A stretch of 64,000 nt of DNA from positions 61,928-125,927 of the forward strand of contig JAFGMO010000082.1 of NCBI GenBank assembly GCA_016927475.1. The letters run 5' to 3'. Source of the stretch: Candidatus Aminicenantota bacterium (GTDB taxonomy: Bacteria > Acidobacteriota > Aminicenantia > Aminicenantales > Aminicenantaceae). This document shows, one piece after another, positions 1 through 8,423 of this stretch. The notes under the pieces were generated by a model, which did no database searches, was not told the origin of the DNA, and was given only the letters and a program-made list of their open reading frames with translations. Position 1 is the first letter of the stretch. Every line of letters starts with the position of its first letter. The position numbers and the translations under genes are program-made.

Positions 1-1
1 T

Positions 2-850
2 CTTGAAAACCAGGTTTTTGCTCCGGCGGTCGTTCGGGGAAAGGACATCGTCTGGACACGAGGGGCGGCCATATCCGGGCGTCCTTACCTGGCCCGGGCT
101 GCTGAGGAACACAGCGGACCTCACATGCCCTGGTTCTGGGAAGGAAAACTTCAGGGAGGAGGCGTTCTCAACGATATGATGTGTCACTCCGTGGAGGAAG
201 CCCGTTTCATGCTGACACCACCGGGGGCCGACCGGAATATTCTCACCCCTCTTACGGTAACGGCCTACGCCGACTGTCTCAAATGGCAGGACCCGGCTTA
301 TGCCGATATCCTGAAAAAAAACAGCCGGGGAAAGACGGATTATACAACACGGCCGGCCGAGGATTTTGCCCGGTCCCTCATCGAATACAGGGATGAGAAA
401 GGTCGAAAGCTTGTCGTCGAGACGACGACTTCCTGGTGTTATGTCGGGGCCGGACTTCGGTTGACCATGGAACTCCTGGGGCCGGAATATTCTTTGGCCA
501 TCAACACTCTTGATTCAGGGCTCAAGGTTTTTTTCAGCCGGAATGTGCGCGGCAAGGCCGGAGAAGATCTTGTCGAAAAACAGAATGCGGAGATGGGATT
601 GATGCCGGTGGTAGGTTCTGAAGAAACCGAATACGGGTATATTGAGGAAAACCGCCACATGGTTCAATCGTTTTTAGCCGGCCAAAGGCCCCGCGAAAAT
701 TTTAGCGACGGAGTCAATGTCACCGAGCTTTTGATGACGGCCTATAAAAGCGCCGAGGAAGGAAAAACAATCGCCTTTTCTCCGCCCGGTCTGGAGGATT
801 ATGTGCCGGCCGTAGCCAGAGGAGAGTGGAATCCGCGGACCGGCGATTGA
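2..850 (+). CDS. Gfo/Idh/MocA family oxidoreductase, C-terminal part (5' end outside window)
   Basis: The frame is open from the first bases of the window, so this is the C-terminal ~282 residues of a longer gene; the first internal Met is at 125. The stretch with HSGPH, PWFW, GGGVL and MMCHS is typical of the substrate-binding C-terminal domain of Gfo/Idh/MocA NAD(P)-dependent sugar oxidoreductases. The Rossmann NAD-binding half is missing because the window starts inside the gene. It lies 53 bp upstream of a secreted TIM-barrel/DUF1080 protein on the same strand. In Bacteroidetes and Acidobacteria this combination is associated with oxidation of glycosides to 3-keto sugars followed by cleavage. 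The family is secure; the substrate and the keto-sugar role are inferred from the neighbour. Confidence 0.85.
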   Translation, partial: LENQVFAPAVVRGKDIVWTRGAAISGRPYLARAAEEHSGPHMPWFWEGKLQGGGVLNDMMCHSVEEARFMLTPPGADRNILTPLTVTAYADCLKWQDPAYADILKKNSRGKTDYTTRPAEDFARSLIEYRDEKGRKLVVETTTSWCYVGAGLRLTMELLGPEYSLAINTLDSGLKVFFSRNVRGKAGEDLVEKQNAEMGLMPVVGSEETEYGYIEENRHMVQSFLAGQRPRENFSDGVNVTELLMTAYKSAEEGKTIAFSPPGLEDYVPAVARGEWNPRTGD

Positions 851-903
851 GCCGGCGGTAAGAAGAGGCGATGATGAATAGACCATGACAAGGAGAAGGT
901 CAA

Positions 904-2358
904 ATGATAGAAAAATACATCAAATATGGTCTCATCCTTTTATTGATTATGGGTACAGCAGTTTCTGCGGCCGGGGATAAAAATGGCTTACGGATGACCG
1001 CAAATGGTGATGCGGAGAGGGAAGTTCGCATCAAAAAGTTCCCCATTGCCGTCCAGTGCTGGACCTATAGAAAATTCAGTTTTTTTGAAACTCTAGACCG
1101 GGTCAAAGCTCTGGGAATGGAATACCTTCAACCCTATCCCGGGCAGAAATTGGGCGGAAAATATGAGGAGATCGTATTCGACCACCATTTGAGCGAGGAT
1201 GTTATAAAGGAAATCCAGCAGAAGCTTCGCGAAACCGGTATCCGCCTTGTCGCATACGGCGTCGACGGAATTGAAAATGAAAAAAAGAGCATGGAGCAGG
1301 TTTTTTCGTTTGCCCGGAAACTGGGCATTCGAACGGTCGTGACCGAGCCGAAATTTGACGATTATGCTCTTCTTGACCGAATGGCCCGGGAATTCGGGGT
1401 GGACATCGCCATCCACAATCATCCCCAACCCACAAAGTATTCACAACCCGAAGTGGTCCTGGAGCATGTTCAAAAATTCGGGCCCCATGTGGGGGTATGC
1501 GCCGACACTGGTCACTGGATGCGCACAGGCAGGGTTCCGGTTAAGGCCCTGCGGCTTCTGGAGGGACGGATACTGGATGTTCATCTCAAAGACCTGGACG
1601 CTTTTGGAAGGAAAGAAGCCGAGGATGTTCCCTTCGGACAAGGGGAAGCCGATATTCGAAGCATTTTAGCCGAACTGACGCGGCAGAATTACGCCGGTTA
1701 TCTGACCATCGAACATGAAAAAGAGGACGACGCTTTAAATCCCGAGCCGGCCATTCGGAAAGGGTTGGAATATATTCGAAGCATTACCTATTATGACGAC
1801 TATGAGGAAATTTTGTCTTCTTACAACGGGATGTATTCCAAACACGGCTGGAATCATTACGGACCGGGGACCTTCGAGTTGAATGAAAGGACAGGGGTTC
1901 TCAAGTCTTTCGGAGGGATGGGGCTTTTATGGTACGCCAAAAAAAAATGCAAGGATTTTATTCTTGAACTCGATTTCAAATGCGGGAAAAAAAACACCAA
2001 TTCCGGCGTGTTCCTTAGGGTTCCTGAAGTGCCCACAAGCGATGACTATATCTATCATTCTTTCGAGATACAGATTTATGACAGCGGTGAGGGGATTCAC
2101 AAGACGGCTGCCGTTTATGATGCTGAACCCCCCAGCAAGGACGCCTTCCGGCCGACGGGTGAATGGAACCATTACAAAATAACCTTCAAAGGGAAACATA
2201 TACGTGTGGAGCTTAACGGGGAAGAGGTAATAAACTGGGAGGCGGAACCCAGGGGAAAGGTCAAGAATTTTGCTGATGAGGGATATATTGGTCTTCAGAA
2301 TCATGACAGGGACACCTCCGTATATTTTCGAAATATTCAGGTCAAAGAATTGAAATAG
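904..2358 (+). CDS. Secreted sugar isomerase/epimerase-like TIM barrel fused to a DUF1080 (3-keto-disaccharide hydrolase-like) domain
   Basis: This 484-residue protein has an N-terminal signal sequence (hydrophobic stretch about residues 8-22), so it should act outside the cytoplasm. Residues ~45-295 form an AP-endonuclease-2-type TIM barrel with likely metal-site motifs TEP, HNH, DTGHW, DVHLKD, GQGEAD and IEHE. Residues ~300-482 are a PF06439 (DUF1080) beta-sandwich, with GGMGLLWY, NSGVFLR, EIQI and GEWNHYKI motifs. DUF1080 members cleave 3-keto-glycosides and sugar-isomerase barrels take part in the same chemistry. A good Shine-Dalgarno (aaggag) precedes ATG 904. The upstream oxidoreductase would supply keto-sugars; this pathway assignment is inference. 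Confidence 0.85.
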   Translation: MIEKYIKYGLILLLIMGTAVSAAGDKNGLRMTANGDAEREVRIKKFPIAVQCWTYRKFSFFETLDRVKALGMEYLQPYPGQKLGGKYEEIVFDHHLSEDVIKEIQQKLRETGIRLVAYGVDGIENEKKSMEQVFSFARKLGIRTVVTEPKFDDYALLDRMAREFGVDIAIHNHPQPTKYSQPEVVLEHVQKFGPHVGVCADTGHWMRTGRVPVKALRLLEGRILDVHLKDLDAFGRKEAEDVPFGQGEADIRSILAELTRQNYAGYLTIEHEKEDDALNPEPAIRKGLEYIRSITYYDDYEEILSSYNGMYSKHGWNHYGPGTFELNERTGVLKSFGGMGLLWYAKKKCKDFILELDFKCGKKNTNSGVFLRVPEVPTSDDYIYHSFEIQIYDSGEGIHKTAAVYDAEPPSKDAFRPTGEWNHYKITFKGKHIRVELNGEEVINWEAEPRGKVKNFADEGYIGLQNHDRDTSVYFRNIQVKELK

Positions 2359-2370
2359 AGTCTTGCTGAA

Positions 2371-3093
2371 ATGGCCAAGATATGCCGCTTCAATCCCCTA
2401 CTGGAGCTTCTGCGTTCCCAACCAGGCCGTGTTCAGAAGATTTTTCTTCAGAGAGGGAAACGGCAGGACAGGTTTTTTGAAGTGATTCAAAAGGCCCAAG
2501 CTTCCCGCATCCCCCTTGTTTATGTTCCCAAAACCAAAATCGATTCCATGGCCCGAAACCACCAGGGTTTTGTAGCCCTGGTTATGGAAAAATCGTTCTC
2601 ACCAGTCGAAGAGATGCTCGAGGGCCGGAAGCGTCCGTTGCTGCTTCTTCTCGATGGCATTGAAGACCCACAGAACCTGGGAGCCATTATCCGGACTGCC
2701 GAAGGTGCGGGGGTGGATGGGATTCTTCTGCCCGAACGAAGGTCGGCCGGCATCAGCGAAACCGTTGCCCGTGTCTCAGCCGGAGCGCTGGCCCACGTTC
2801 GTATCGGACGGATTAAAAACGTTGTTCAGACATTGACCTCTCTCAAGGACCGGGGCCTGTGGGTTGTCGGAGCCGAAGGAGGGACAGGAAAAAATTGGGA
2901 TACATTCGACTACACCGTACCACTGGTCCTCGTTTTGGGCTCGGAAGGAAAAGGACTTCGCCCCCTTGTCCGTGAAAACTGTGATCAGGTTTTATCCATT
3001 CCTCTCTTCGGACAGATCAATTCTCTTAACGTCGGAGCGGCCGCGGCAATTTTTCTCTATGAGATTATCCGGCAGAGGTTAAACATTGAATAA
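2371..3093 (+). CDS. rlmB: TrmH/SpoU family RNA 2'-O-methyltransferase, RlmB-like
   Basis: This 240-residue SPOUT methyltransferase has all three family motifs: motif 1 around residues 95-115 (DGIEDPQNLGAIIRTAE), motif 2 near 190 (VLGSEGKGL) and motif 3 near 215 (IPLFGQINSLNVG) that forms the knotted SAM site. A short N-terminal substrate-binding domain begins with an FNPLLELL segment resembling the RNPLLE-type start of RlmB proteins. Likely role is 2'-O-methylation of 23S rRNA guanosine 2251, though the exact target (RlmB or another TrmH member) cannot be decided from the sequence. The gene begins 12 bp after the previous stop and overlaps the downstream sigma-factor reading frame by 8 bp. 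No convincing ribosome-binding site precedes ATG 2371. Confidence 0.85.
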   Translation: MAKICRFNPLLELLRSQPGRVQKIFLQRGKRQDRFFEVIQKAQASRIPLVYVPKTKIDSMARNHQGFVALVMEKSFSPVEEMLEGRKRPLLLLLDGIEDPQNLGAIIRTAEGAGVDGILLPERRSAGISETVARVSAGALAHVRIGRIKNVVQTLTSLKDRGLWVVGAEGGTGKNWDTFDYTVPLVLVLGSEGKGLRPLVRENCDQVLSIPLFGQINSLNVGAAAAIFLYEIIRQRLNIE

Positions 3094-3748
3094 AACAAAC
3101 AAACCCGGCGTAGATAATAATGGTAAGAAAAAAATGGCGAAAGAAGCAGCACTGACGGCACCCTTAGGGCTTGAAAAAAAGCTTATGCGGGAAAAACCGC
3201 AGCCTTTAAAATCCGAGAACATGGTTCTCAGATCCGTTCAAGCAGGAAATACCATGGCGTACCAGTATATCGTCCAGCAATACAAAAAAACGGCCTATTT
3301 CATCGCCCTTGGTTTTGTCCATAACACCGAAGATGCCATGGACCTTTCGCAGGATGCGTTCATTAAGGCTTTTCGCAAGATAAAAAGTTTTGATGCGGGC
3401 AGAGCTTTTTTCCCCTGGTTTTACCAGATCTTGAAGCGCCTTTGCCTGGATTATTTAAAGAAAAAATCTCGAAGACATGAAGTTCCCCTTGAAGAGGTTA
3501 TTATTATCAAACACGAGGGAGTGGATCGGGAGATGAAGGATACTCTTAGAAAGGGATTGACGAAGCTGTCTCCCGACCAGCGGGAGGTCATCATCCTTCG
3601 CTATTTCCGCCAGCTTTCATACAGTGAAATTGCGGAAATGACAGGGAAGCCCTTGGGTTCCGTGATGTCTTCGCTGTACTACGCCAAAAAAAACTTAAAA
3701 AATGTTTTAGAAAAGTATCTGGGGAAAAATCCCCTTGAGCAAGGGTGA
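3086..3748 (+). CDS. ECF-type RNA polymerase sigma factor
   Basis: This 220-residue sigma-70 family protein has region 2 at about residues 50-120 (DLSQDAFIKAF -10-binding helix, WFYQILKRLCLDYLKKK) and region 4 at about 150-210 (LSPDQREVIILRYF, YSEIAEMTGKPLGSV helix-turn-helix). The first ~45 residues are a basic, Lys-rich extension, and an internal start near 3134 or 3221 would give a more standard length. The anti-sigma gene follows 4 bp downstream, so the pair forms a classic sigma/anti-sigma module controlling an envelope or stress response. It is co-directional with, and overlaps by 8 bp, the rRNA methyltransferase, so it is probably co-transcribed rather than driven by its own promoter. 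Confidence 0.9.
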   Translation: MNKTNKPGVDNNGKKKMAKEAALTAPLGLEKKLMREKPQPLKSENMVLRSVQAGNTMAYQYIVQQYKKTAYFIALGFVHNTEDAMDLSQDAFIKAFRKIKSFDAGRAFFPWFYQILKRLCLDYLKKKSRRHEVPLEEVIIIKHEGVDREMKDTLRKGLTKLSPDQREVIILRYFRQLSYSEIAEMTGKPLGSVMSSLYYAKKNLKNVLEKYLGKNPLEQG

Positions 3749-3752
3749 TGTT

Positions 3753-4199
3753 ATGGATCATCAAAAGATAAAAGAACTCATTTCTTCCTACCTTGACGGC
3801 GAATTGGACCGGGAACAGGAAAAAATCGTCATTTCTCATCTAAAATCCTGCCCGGAATGCCGGAGGGAACTTGAAGAAATGAAGAAACTGGAGGAAATCA
3901 TGAGCCGAATCGAGCTTAAAAAACCACCTCAGGAAATGTGGCAGACCTATTGGAACTCGGTTTACAACCGTCTGGAAAGGAGAATCGGCTGGATTTTGCT
4001 TTCGGTGGGTGCTATTATTCTTCTATTTTTTGGCGGATACAAAATGATGGAAGGAATGATCCATGACCCGTCGATTCCATTCTTATTAAAGCTTGGAATT
4101 TTAGCGGGCTTGGGAGGAACCGTGGTCCTTTTGGTCTCTTTAGGCAGGGAGCAGTTGTTTACTCGAAAGCGGGAAAGATACAAGGAGGTCGAGAAATGA
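3753..4199 (+). CDS. Membrane anti-sigma factor with zinc-finger (zf-HC2) domain
   Basis: The 148-residue protein begins with a ZAS domain: DGELDREQE followed by the H-x3-C-x2-C motif (SHLKSCPEC, about residues 29-37). Two hydrophobic segments follow, near residues 77-95 and 111-128, so the protein is anchored in the inner membrane with its sigma-binding domain in the cytoplasm. ATG 3753 was chosen because aaggg lies just upstream; an in-frame TTG at 3735 would add six residues and overlap the sigma gene. It should hold the preceding ECF sigma factor inactive until a membrane signal is received. It overlaps the next gene by 4 bp. Confidence 0.85.
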   Translation: MDHQKIKELISSYLDGELDREQEKIVISHLKSCPECRRELEEMKKLEEIMSRIELKKPPQEMWQTYWNSVYNRLERRIGWILLSVGAIILLFFGGYKMMEGMIHDPSIPFLLKLGILAGLGGTVVLLVSLGREQLFTRKRERYKEVEK

Positions 4200-4525
4200 T
4201 CTTGTCAACAATGGAGCAAGTGCCCGGTAAAAAGATTAAAAAATATCTTGGTCTTGTTAGGGGTAATACGATCCGGGCCCGGCATCTCGGGCGGGACATT
4301 TTGGCTTTCCTCCGGGGAATTGTAGGAGGAGAAATTCGGGACTATACCAAGATGATGGCCGAGTCAAGGGAGCAGGCGTTGGATCGCATGGTCGAGGAAG
4401 CGGAGGGTTTGGGAGCGAATGCTGTTATCGCCATACGGTTTACAACCTCGATGGTCATGAGCAGCGCTGCCGAAATCATGGTTTTCGGAACGGCCGTGGT
4501 TCTTGAAGAGCCCCATGACGGGTGA
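4196..4525 (+). CDS. YbjQ/UPF0145 family protein
   Basis: This 109-residue protein matches the YbjQ (DUF74, heavy-metal-binding-like) family: an N-terminal STMEQVPGKKI strand, a central GGEIRDYTKMMAESREQAL helix and the characteristic LGANAVIAIRF segment. Family members form a pentameric dodecin-like fold with no well established function. The ATGA overlap with the anti-sigma gene indicates translational coupling, and the next gene overlaps its 3' end by 11 bp, so it belongs to the sigma-factor operon. No membrane segment or signal peptide is visible. Confidence 0.85.
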   Translation: MILSTMEQVPGKKIKKYLGLVRGNTIRARHLGRDILAFLRGIVGGEIRDYTKMMAESREQALDRMVEEAEGLGANAVIAIRFTTSMVMSSAAEIMVFGTAVVLEEPHDG

Positions 4526-5195
4526 CCCGTTGTCCCAAAAGCTGAAATTTCTTTTTTGGGTATTTTTTGTAGGGCTGACCCTGTGCTTCATGTGCACCAC
4601 GGGTGAATCTGACTCTGTCGAAAAGGGCTATCTTTCCATCTATCTCCGGAATGAAAAAGTCGGCTATGAAGAATACACCTGGACCGCCGCGGAGGATGGA
4701 TTTATTCTCTCCGTTCACGGAAAAACAACCAAACCGGTTCCCATCGATATCGAACACCTGACTATCCGTATGGATCCCGAATTCATTCCTTCGTTTTTTC
4801 ATTTTAAAGGATCCCTCATGAATGTCCCCCAGGAGGTGACAAGCACCATCGTCGAGGGTGCCGTCGGCAACAAAATATTCGTCGCCGGTGAGGAACAGAG
4901 TATCCCCGTACAAGTGCGACGGGATGCCTTTCTTTTGCCCAATCCCATGTTCGCCCCTTATTTGGCTGTCACAAAAAAATTCCGCTGTTCCCTGACGGAA
5001 CCGGTGGAACTGTCTGCTTACATCATTCCCCAACTGGAAATGCCGTTTACTCTCGGGCCAGAGGAAGAATCTCCCTGTACGCTGGTCATGCATCTGGGAA
5101 TGACAGAAATGATTCTGGAGACCGATGAGACAGGCTTGCTTTTATCGCTAACCATCCCTTCCCAACATCTTAAAGTTGTCCTCGAAGAACGTTAA
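4515..5195 (+). CDS. Hypothetical exported protein, possible lipoprotein
   Basis: I do not recognise this 226-residue protein. It has an N-terminal hydrophobic segment (about residues 10-27) followed by Cys-Thr-Thr-Gly, which could be a lipobox (LCFMC), so it is probably exported and perhaps lipid-anchored. The rest is predicted mostly beta, with repeated short strands separated by acidic turns, and resembles putative periplasmic beta-sandwich or DUF3108-like proteins only in a general way. ATG 4515 is preceded by gaagag at suitable spacing; a TTG at 4503 is an alternative. It is the last gene of the sigma/anti-sigma/YbjQ group and is followed by a terminator-like hairpin at 5305-5340. Confidence 0.6.
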   Translation: MTGDPLSQKLKFLFWVFFVGLTLCFMCTTGESDSVEKGYLSIYLRNEKVGYEEYTWTAAEDGFILSVHGKTTKPVPIDIEHLTIRMDPEFIPSFFHFKGSLMNVPQEVTSTIVEGAVGNKIFVAGEEQSIPVQVRRDAFLLPNPMFAPYLAVTKKFRCSLTEPVELSAYIIPQLEMPFTLGPEEESPCTLVMHLGMTEMILETDETGLLLSLTIPSQHLKVVLEER

Positions 5196-5304
5196 AAATC
5201 CGACTGGAGTGACGTTTCCTCACCATTCACTCTTTTCCAGGTATCCATTTTTACGAAGAGCCGAAATACGAAACTACCGGATCGGCAGACCCGATGGAAA
5301 CCCA

Positions 5305-5340
5305 GTCGATTGACATCCGCACCGGATGACGACTTTTTTT
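5305..5340 (+). terminator. Rho-independent terminator-like hairpin
   Basis: CATCCG (5314-5319) and CGGATG (5323-5328) form a stem with a 3-nt loop, extended by GTCG (5305-5308) and CGAC (5330-5333) across a bulge, and followed by seven T residues at 5334-5340. It lies 110 bp after the lipoprotein-like gene and ends the operon before padR. The 110 bp before the hairpin may be structured but match no riboswitch class I can name. Confidence 0.7.
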
Positions 5341-5374
5341 AATGTTAGCATGTTGATACTCCGCCAAGAAATAA

Positions 5375-5438
5375 ATACCTACAAATGAGTTAAAATAATC
5401 CTTGACAATCGGATTTATAATAACTATATTGTAGGTAT
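5375..5438 (+). promoter_or_regulatory. padR promoter flanked by a perfect 10-bp inverted repeat (probable autoregulatory operator)
   Basis: A near-consensus sigma70 promoter, TTGACA (5402-5407), 17-bp spacer, TATATT (5425-5430), directly precedes padR. It is bracketed by the perfect inverted repeat ATACCTACAA (5375-5384) and TTGTAGGTAT (5429-5438). The right half-site overlaps the end of the -10 box and the expected transcription start, and stops 1 bp before the ATG. The predicted start near 5437 would leave a leader of only about 3 nt. The arrangement fits repression by a dimeric winged-helix protein, most likely PadR itself. Confidence 0.8.
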
Positions 5439-5439
5439 A

Positions 5440-5781
5440 ATGATAAAAAAAACAAAATCCAAATTCATTTCCCGTACGGAGGAGTATATTTTGTTAGCCG
5501 TTTGGCGTTTAAAGGACAACGCCTATGCGGTGACCATTCGAGAGGATTTAAAGACAACGACAGGAAAAACATGGGCTTTTGGGGCCCTGTTCGTCATTTT
5601 GAACCGACTTGAAAAAAAAGGCTTTCTCGAGTCGCGGATGTCCGACCCGACGCCAAAAAGGGGAGGAAAGAGCAAACGTTATTATTTGCTTTCTTCCCAA
5701 GGCGTACGATCGCTGGTTGAGGTAAAACGAGTGCATAACACCGTATGGGCCGGAACCGAAGACCTTCCCTTAATGCCATGA
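5440..5781 (+). CDS. PadR family transcriptional regulator
   Basis: This 113-residue protein has the PadR winged helix: EEYILLAVWRLKDNAYAVTIREDL (recognisable from residue ~12), a GKTWAFGALFVILNRLEKKGFLESR recognition-helix region and the wing PTPKRGGKSKRYYLLSSQG. It lacks a long C-terminal dimerisation domain, as in the small PadR group. It overlaps the permease start by ATGA, so the two are translationally coupled. Small PadR proteins paired with MacB/FtsX-like permeases are a common arrangement in Acidobacteria-type genomes. The inverted repeat around its own promoter suggests autorepression released by an unknown ligand. The start codon has no Shine-Dalgarno, consistent with leaderless translation. 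Confidence 0.92.
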   Translation: MIKKTKSKFISRTEEYILLAVWRLKDNAYAVTIREDLKTTTGKTWAFGALFVILNRLEKKGFLESRMSDPTPKRGGKSKRYYLLSSQGVRSLVEVKRVHNTVWAGTEDLPLMP

Positions 5782-8351
5782 ATAAGACACATCACTATCA
5801 CAAGCCCCCCCGGCTCGCCACCTGGATGCTGAGAAGATTGTTTCCAGATTCCGGGCGGCAGTCCGTCCAGGGTGATTTAACGGAGGCGTTCCAGGATTTG
5901 GTTATGGAAAAAGGCCTGGGGAATGCCCGTTTCTGGTTCTGGGGACAGGTCCTGCGGTCCATTCCTCATGCCGGATGGGACATGTGCCTTTCATCGATGT
6001 CCATGCTGAGGCACTACTTCAAAACGTCGAAGAGAGTCATCGTCCGCAACAAAACGTATTCCTTGATCAATCTGGCGGGACTTGCGGTCGGTTTCACCTG
6101 CTGTTTTTTGATCCTTTCCTGGGTTCGCTATGAGCTCGGCTTTGATTCCTTTCATAAAAACGCCGGCGAACTTTATCGTGTCGTTTCGGAATTTCACAGC
6201 CCGGGGGGTGATATCAACTATACGGCCACAAGTCAGGCTCCTTTGGCGGAAGCGCTCAAAGAGAATTATCCTGAGGTGGTAAACGCAGCCCGGTCCATCC
6301 GCTGGGAAATACCGGCCGGTACATTTGGGAAAAAATTCAATGAACGTGTTTGGATGGTCGATCCCGCATTTCTTGACATGTTCAGCTTCGATTCCATTCA
6401 AGGTGAGGCAAAAGGTGAGGCTTTTGCTCATCCCGGCTCCATCATTCTTACGGAGGGTGTGGCGGAAAAACATTTCGGAAAAAAAGATCCCGTAGGAAAG
6501 ATGTTTATGATGGGAAAAGGCACTCCTTTTAAAATTGCTGCGGTGATAAAGGACATTCCACCCAACTCCCATCTGGATATGGACTGTTTGATTCCGCTGG
6601 AATTTACACGCAAGATCGGCTGGGACCTCGATGAATGGGGGGGCTTTAATTTCAAAACATACATACAGCTAAATCAAGACACGGATGTTCAAACATTCAA
6701 TCATAAAATACGCGACGTTCTCAAAACTTACATGCCCCGGACATCGACCACCGTCCGTTTGCAGCCGCTGAGTCATGTCCACCTTTATGATCTCAAAAGA
6801 GATGGAGGGCTCATCACTTATATCTATATTTTTACGTTCATGGCCTTTTTCGTGCTGGTCATCGCCTGCATCAATTATATGAATCTTTCGACGGCCAGAT
6901 CCTCGATCAGGGGCCGGGAGATCGGAGTGAGACAGGTCATGGGGGCCGGACGCTGGCAGCTCATCAGGCAATTCACCGGCGAAGCTTTCTTTTTCAGTGC
7001 GGCCGCCGGGATTCTTTCGGTGCTGCTGGCCCATCTTTTCCTTCCCTTATTCGGGAAGCTGACGGGACGAGTATTTGCGATTTCCTATTCACCGGCGTCC
7101 TTTGCGTTTTTGGCCTGTATTGTGATTTTTGCCGGAGGGCTTTCAGGATTGTATCCCGCTCTTTATCTATCAGGCGTCAAACCGGTCCATATGCTCAGGA
7201 ATACATCCCGCAGCCGTGGAAGCAGTGTCTGGTTCCGCAGAGCCCTGGTTGTGTTCCAATTTGCCGTTTCGATTTTTCTATTCATCGCCACCCTTGTTGT
7301 TTACAGACAAACGGAGCTTCTTAAAAAATCCGACCTGGGCTATGAAGATGAGGGGGTTATCTGCATGAACATGTCGGAATCCATTGCTATGGCTTATCCC
7401 GCTTTGCGCAGGGAGCTTTTGCAGATTCCCGCCGTAAAAGGAATAACCCGTACCAATACCAGACTGGATGCTCCGCAGTCTTCGGCGACAAGTGATGTCA
7501 TCAGCTGGGAGGGACGGCAGGTGAACGAAAGCATGTCCATGCTTTATGTGATGGGTATGGACACGGATTTTGCTTCAACATATGGGATAAAGATGAAAGA
7601 AGGCCGTTTCTATTCCAGGGAATTCCCCGCGGAACTTCGCTCCGGTATGGTGCTGAACGAAGCGGCTGTCGAGGCTATGAATATGCGGTCTCCCGTTGGA
7701 AAAAAATTTCATTACTGGGATTTGGATGGAACCATCATCGGCGTCGTAAAAAATTTTCACTACAACTCACTGCATCATGCCGTCGAGCCGATGGTCCTCA
7801 AGTTCGGTTTTTCTCTGAATACCATCTCTATTCGGCTGAAGCCTGAGGATATCGACAGGACTTTGGAACGAGTGAGATCTGTATTTAAAAAAATCGTTCC
7901 CACTACGGCATTTGAGTATGAATATTTAGACGATAGACTGGAGAAGCTTTATGGTAATGAGAAGCGTATGGGAAATATCTCCAGGTCGATCGCTCTGCTG
8001 GCGGTGTTTATTTCCTGCCTGGGTTTATTGGGCCTGGCGGTTTTTTCCACCCAGCAGCGAACGAAAGAAATAGGAATCCGCAAGGTCCTGGGTTCTTCCG
8101 ATTCTCGAATCATCTGGATGCTGATCAGGGAATTTTCTTTGTGGGTGCTGGCCGCCAACGTTTTTGCTTGGCCTTTGGCCTATATTTCGTCGCGAGCGTG
8201 GCTTCAAAATTTCGCTTATAAAATCCCGTTGGGTGTCTGGATTTTCTTTGTCTCAGGAAGTGCGGCTCTTGTCATTGCTCTGATGACGGTCGGCTTTTTG
8301 GCCTTAAAAACCGCGAAATTGAACCCGGTTGATTCTCTGCGGCATGAATAA
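5778..8351 (+). CDS. ABC transporter permease of the MacB/FtsX type with N-terminal permease prefix domain
   Basis: From ATG 5778 this is an 857-residue protein. Residues ~5-75 match the permease prefix domain (PPRLATWMLRRLFP, GDLTEAF) of unknown role. Two MacB_PCD/FtsX units follow: a transmembrane helix near 95-115, a large extracytoplasmic region, three helices near 355-470, then a second unit with a helix near 495-515, another periplasmic domain, and three helices at the C-terminus (ISCLGLLGLAVF, KEIGIRKVLGSS). The repeated REIGVRQVMGA and KEIGIRKVLGS segments are the typical coupling sequences. No ATPase gene is adjacent, so it must use one encoded elsewhere. Co-translated with padR; probably exports a toxic or signalling compound. 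Substrate unknown. Confidence 0.88.
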   Translation: MNKTHHYHKPPRLATWMLRRLFPDSGRQSVQGDLTEAFQDLVMEKGLGNARFWFWGQVLRSIPHAGWDMCLSSMSMLRHYFKTSKRVIVRNKTYSLINLAGLAVGFTCCFLILSWVRYELGFDSFHKNAGELYRVVSEFHSPGGDINYTATSQAPLAEALKENYPEVVNAARSIRWEIPAGTFGKKFNERVWMVDPAFLDMFSFDSIQGEAKGEAFAHPGSIILTEGVAEKHFGKKDPVGKMFMMGKGTPFKIAAVIKDIPPNSHLDMDCLIPLEFTRKIGWDLDEWGGFNFKTYIQLNQDTDVQTFNHKIRDVLKTYMPRTSTTVRLQPLSHVHLYDLKRDGGLITYIYIFTFMAFFVLVIACINYMNLSTARSSIRGREIGVRQVMGAGRWQLIRQFTGEAFFFSAAAGILSVLLAHLFLPLFGKLTGRVFAISYSPASFAFLACIVIFAGGLSGLYPALYLSGVKPVHMLRNTSRSRGSSVWFRRALVVFQFAVSIFLFIATLVVYRQTELLKKSDLGYEDEGVICMNMSESIAMAYPALRRELLQIPAVKGITRTNTRLDAPQSSATSDVISWEGRQVNESMSMLYVMGMDTDFASTYGIKMKEGRFYSREFPAELRSGMVLNEAAVEAMNMRSPVGKKFHYWDLDGTIIGVVKNFHYNSLHHAVEPMVLKFGFSLNTISIRLKPEDIDRTLERVRSVFKKIVPTTAFEYEYLDDRLEKLYGNEKRMGNISRSIALLAVFISCLGLLGLAVFSTQQRTKEIGIRKVLGSSDSRIIWMLIREFSLWVLAANVFAWPLAYISSRAWLQNFAYKIPLGVWIFFVSGSAALVIALMTVGFLALKTAKLNPVDSLRHE

Positions 8352-8423
8352 TTCTCGGGATGATGCTCTTGAGATATCATGTCGAAAGAAAAAATAGAAG
8401 AAGCATGAACTGTCCTTCAGAGA

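Noticed and set aside
439..660. Antisense open frame inside the oxidoreductase gene
   Set aside because: It lies opposite a strongly supported coding frame, has no Shine-Dalgarno and its product resembles nothing; it is a shadow frame.
5196..5304. Possible riboswitch in the gap before the terminator upstream of padR
   Set aside because: Conserved cores of GEMM, SAM, cobalamin, TPP and ykkC classes were looked for by eye and none matched; only the terminator hairpin is clear.
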